DNA from: an uncultured Sphingomonadales bacterium
Lineage (GTDB): Bacteria; Pseudomonadota; Alphaproteobacteria; Sphingomonadales; Sphingomonadaceae
Length of the DNA: 14,881 bases
Assembly: GCA_903868655.1 (NCBI GenBank)
Contig: CAIPWG010000471.1
Coordinates: 1-14,881, forward strand
Reading direction: 5' to 3'
The position numbers and the translations under genes were made by a program. Every line of letters begins with the position of its first letter. The stretch's first letter is position 1. The notes under the pieces were generated by a model. The model did no database searches. It was not told where the DNA came from and saw only the letters and a list, made by a program, of their open reading frames with translations. Positions 14,391 to 14,881 of the stretch are shown piece by piece.

Positions 14391-14881
14391 ATGATCGACG
14401 CTGTGGTGTGGGATATTGGCCGCGTGCTGGTGCAGTGGGATTTTCCACGCATCTGGCGCGACGTCATTCCCGACCAGGCCGAGCGCGATGCCTTCACCAC
14501 CAGCGTGGTCAGCGAGGCGTGGCATTTTCGCCATGATTGCGGTGAAGCCATGGCCGACATGGTGGCCGAACGGGTTGCCGAATATCCCCAGCATCGCGCG
14601 TTGATCGAGCGGTATCAGACGCACTGGTTGCTGTCGGTGCCGCGGCCGATTGATGGCACGCCTGTGCTGGTCGAACGGCTGACGGCGCGCGGCGTCCCCC
14701 AATTTTCGATCACCAATTTCGGCGCTGAGGCGTTCGCGTTGTTCCGCCCGACTTTCCCGATCCTCGATCACATGCGCGATATCGTCGTGTCGGGAACCGA
14801 GCGCCTGATCAAGCCCGATCCGGCGATCTTCGATCTTGCGGCGGCTCGGTTCGGTCATGATCCGGCGCATATGCTGTTTAT
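14391..14881 (+). CDS. HAD-family hydrolase (phosphatase, YihX-like), 3' end outside window
   Basis: 163 residues are visible and the frame is open to the edge. Motif I is VVWDIGRVLV with nucleophile Asp8; the D-x-G-x-V form, lacking the +2 Asp, is that of the YihX/haloacid-dehalogenase IA group. Motif II is FSITNF (Thr108), motif III is the Lys in RLIKPDPAIF (Lys141). Motif IV lies beyond the window. Family members dephosphorylate small sugar or nucleotide phosphates; the substrate is not predictable. It starts after the rpmJ terminator, so it is probably a separate unit; the purine-rich ribosome site AACAGGGG (14381-14388) precedes ATG closely. Confidence 0.88.
   Translation, partial: MIDAVVWDIGRVLVQWDFPRIWRDVIPDQAERDAFTTSVVSEAWHFRHDCGEAMADMVAERVAEYPQHRALIERYQTHWLLSVPRPIDGTPVLVERLTARGVPQFSITNFGAEAFALFRPTFPILDHMRDIVVSGTERLIKPDPAIFDLAAARFGHDPAHMLF

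Noticed and set aside
1..14881. Mobile elements, CRISPR arrays, phage or toxin-antitoxin modules
   Set aside because: No transposase or integrase motif, no regularly spaced direct repeats, no paired toxin/antitoxin frames seen.

Overview
The window is a block of chromosomal housekeeping genes from an alphaproteobacterium. It most likely belongs to Sphingomonadales (Novosphingobium/Sphingomonas type). This rests on about 60-63% GC, a trigger factor with a long Ala/Pro/Lys tail, a PyrB paired with a degenerate dihydroorotase, a cysteine-free L36, and tig-clpP-clpX clustering. The genus is inference. No transposase, integrase, phage gene, CRISPR array or rRNA was found.

Layout, left to right. 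On the minus strand lie pyrB and a dihydroorotase-like gene, coupled by an ATGA stop/start overlap; the second gene runs off the left edge. Divergent to them is sppA (signal peptide peptidase), followed by tRNA-Leu(UAG) and tig (trigger factor). A small unknown coiled-coil protein gene (+) and a secreted amidase (-) come next, meeting tail to tail with overlapping stop codons. Then come clpP and clpX, ending at a strong intrinsic terminator. A roughly 300-base spacer holds a possible 37-residue membrane peptide. On the minus strand follow an exported DUF4136-like protein and an M14 metallocarboxypeptidase of the cytosolic-carboxypeptidase type. Divergent to these are galE, then rpmJ (L36), and a HAD-family phosphatase cut by the right edge.

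How the genes work together. tig, clpP and clpX form a protein-quality group: nascent-chain folding and ATP-dependent proteolysis. Here tig is separated from clpPX by two unrelated genes. SppA adds membrane proteolysis of leftover signal peptides. PyrB makes carbamoyl-aspartate. Its partner lacks the dihydroorotase metal and catalytic residues and is probably a structural PyrC'/PyrX-type subunit, so an active dihydroorotase should be encoded elsewhere. galE supplies UDP-galactose for surface polysaccharide.

The strangest signal is at the extreme left. The dihydroorotase-like reading frame continues in frame into about 60 residues that read as the C-terminus of an enoyl-CoA hydratase, with higher GC (130 of 180 bases, about 72%, against about 63% nearby). 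This looks like a chimeric junction, from assembly or rearrangement. Otherwise the window is mostly ordinary. The remaining points of interest are several RNA-level structures (clpP-clpX spacer, clpX leader), the small ORF and the unknown coiled-coil protein.
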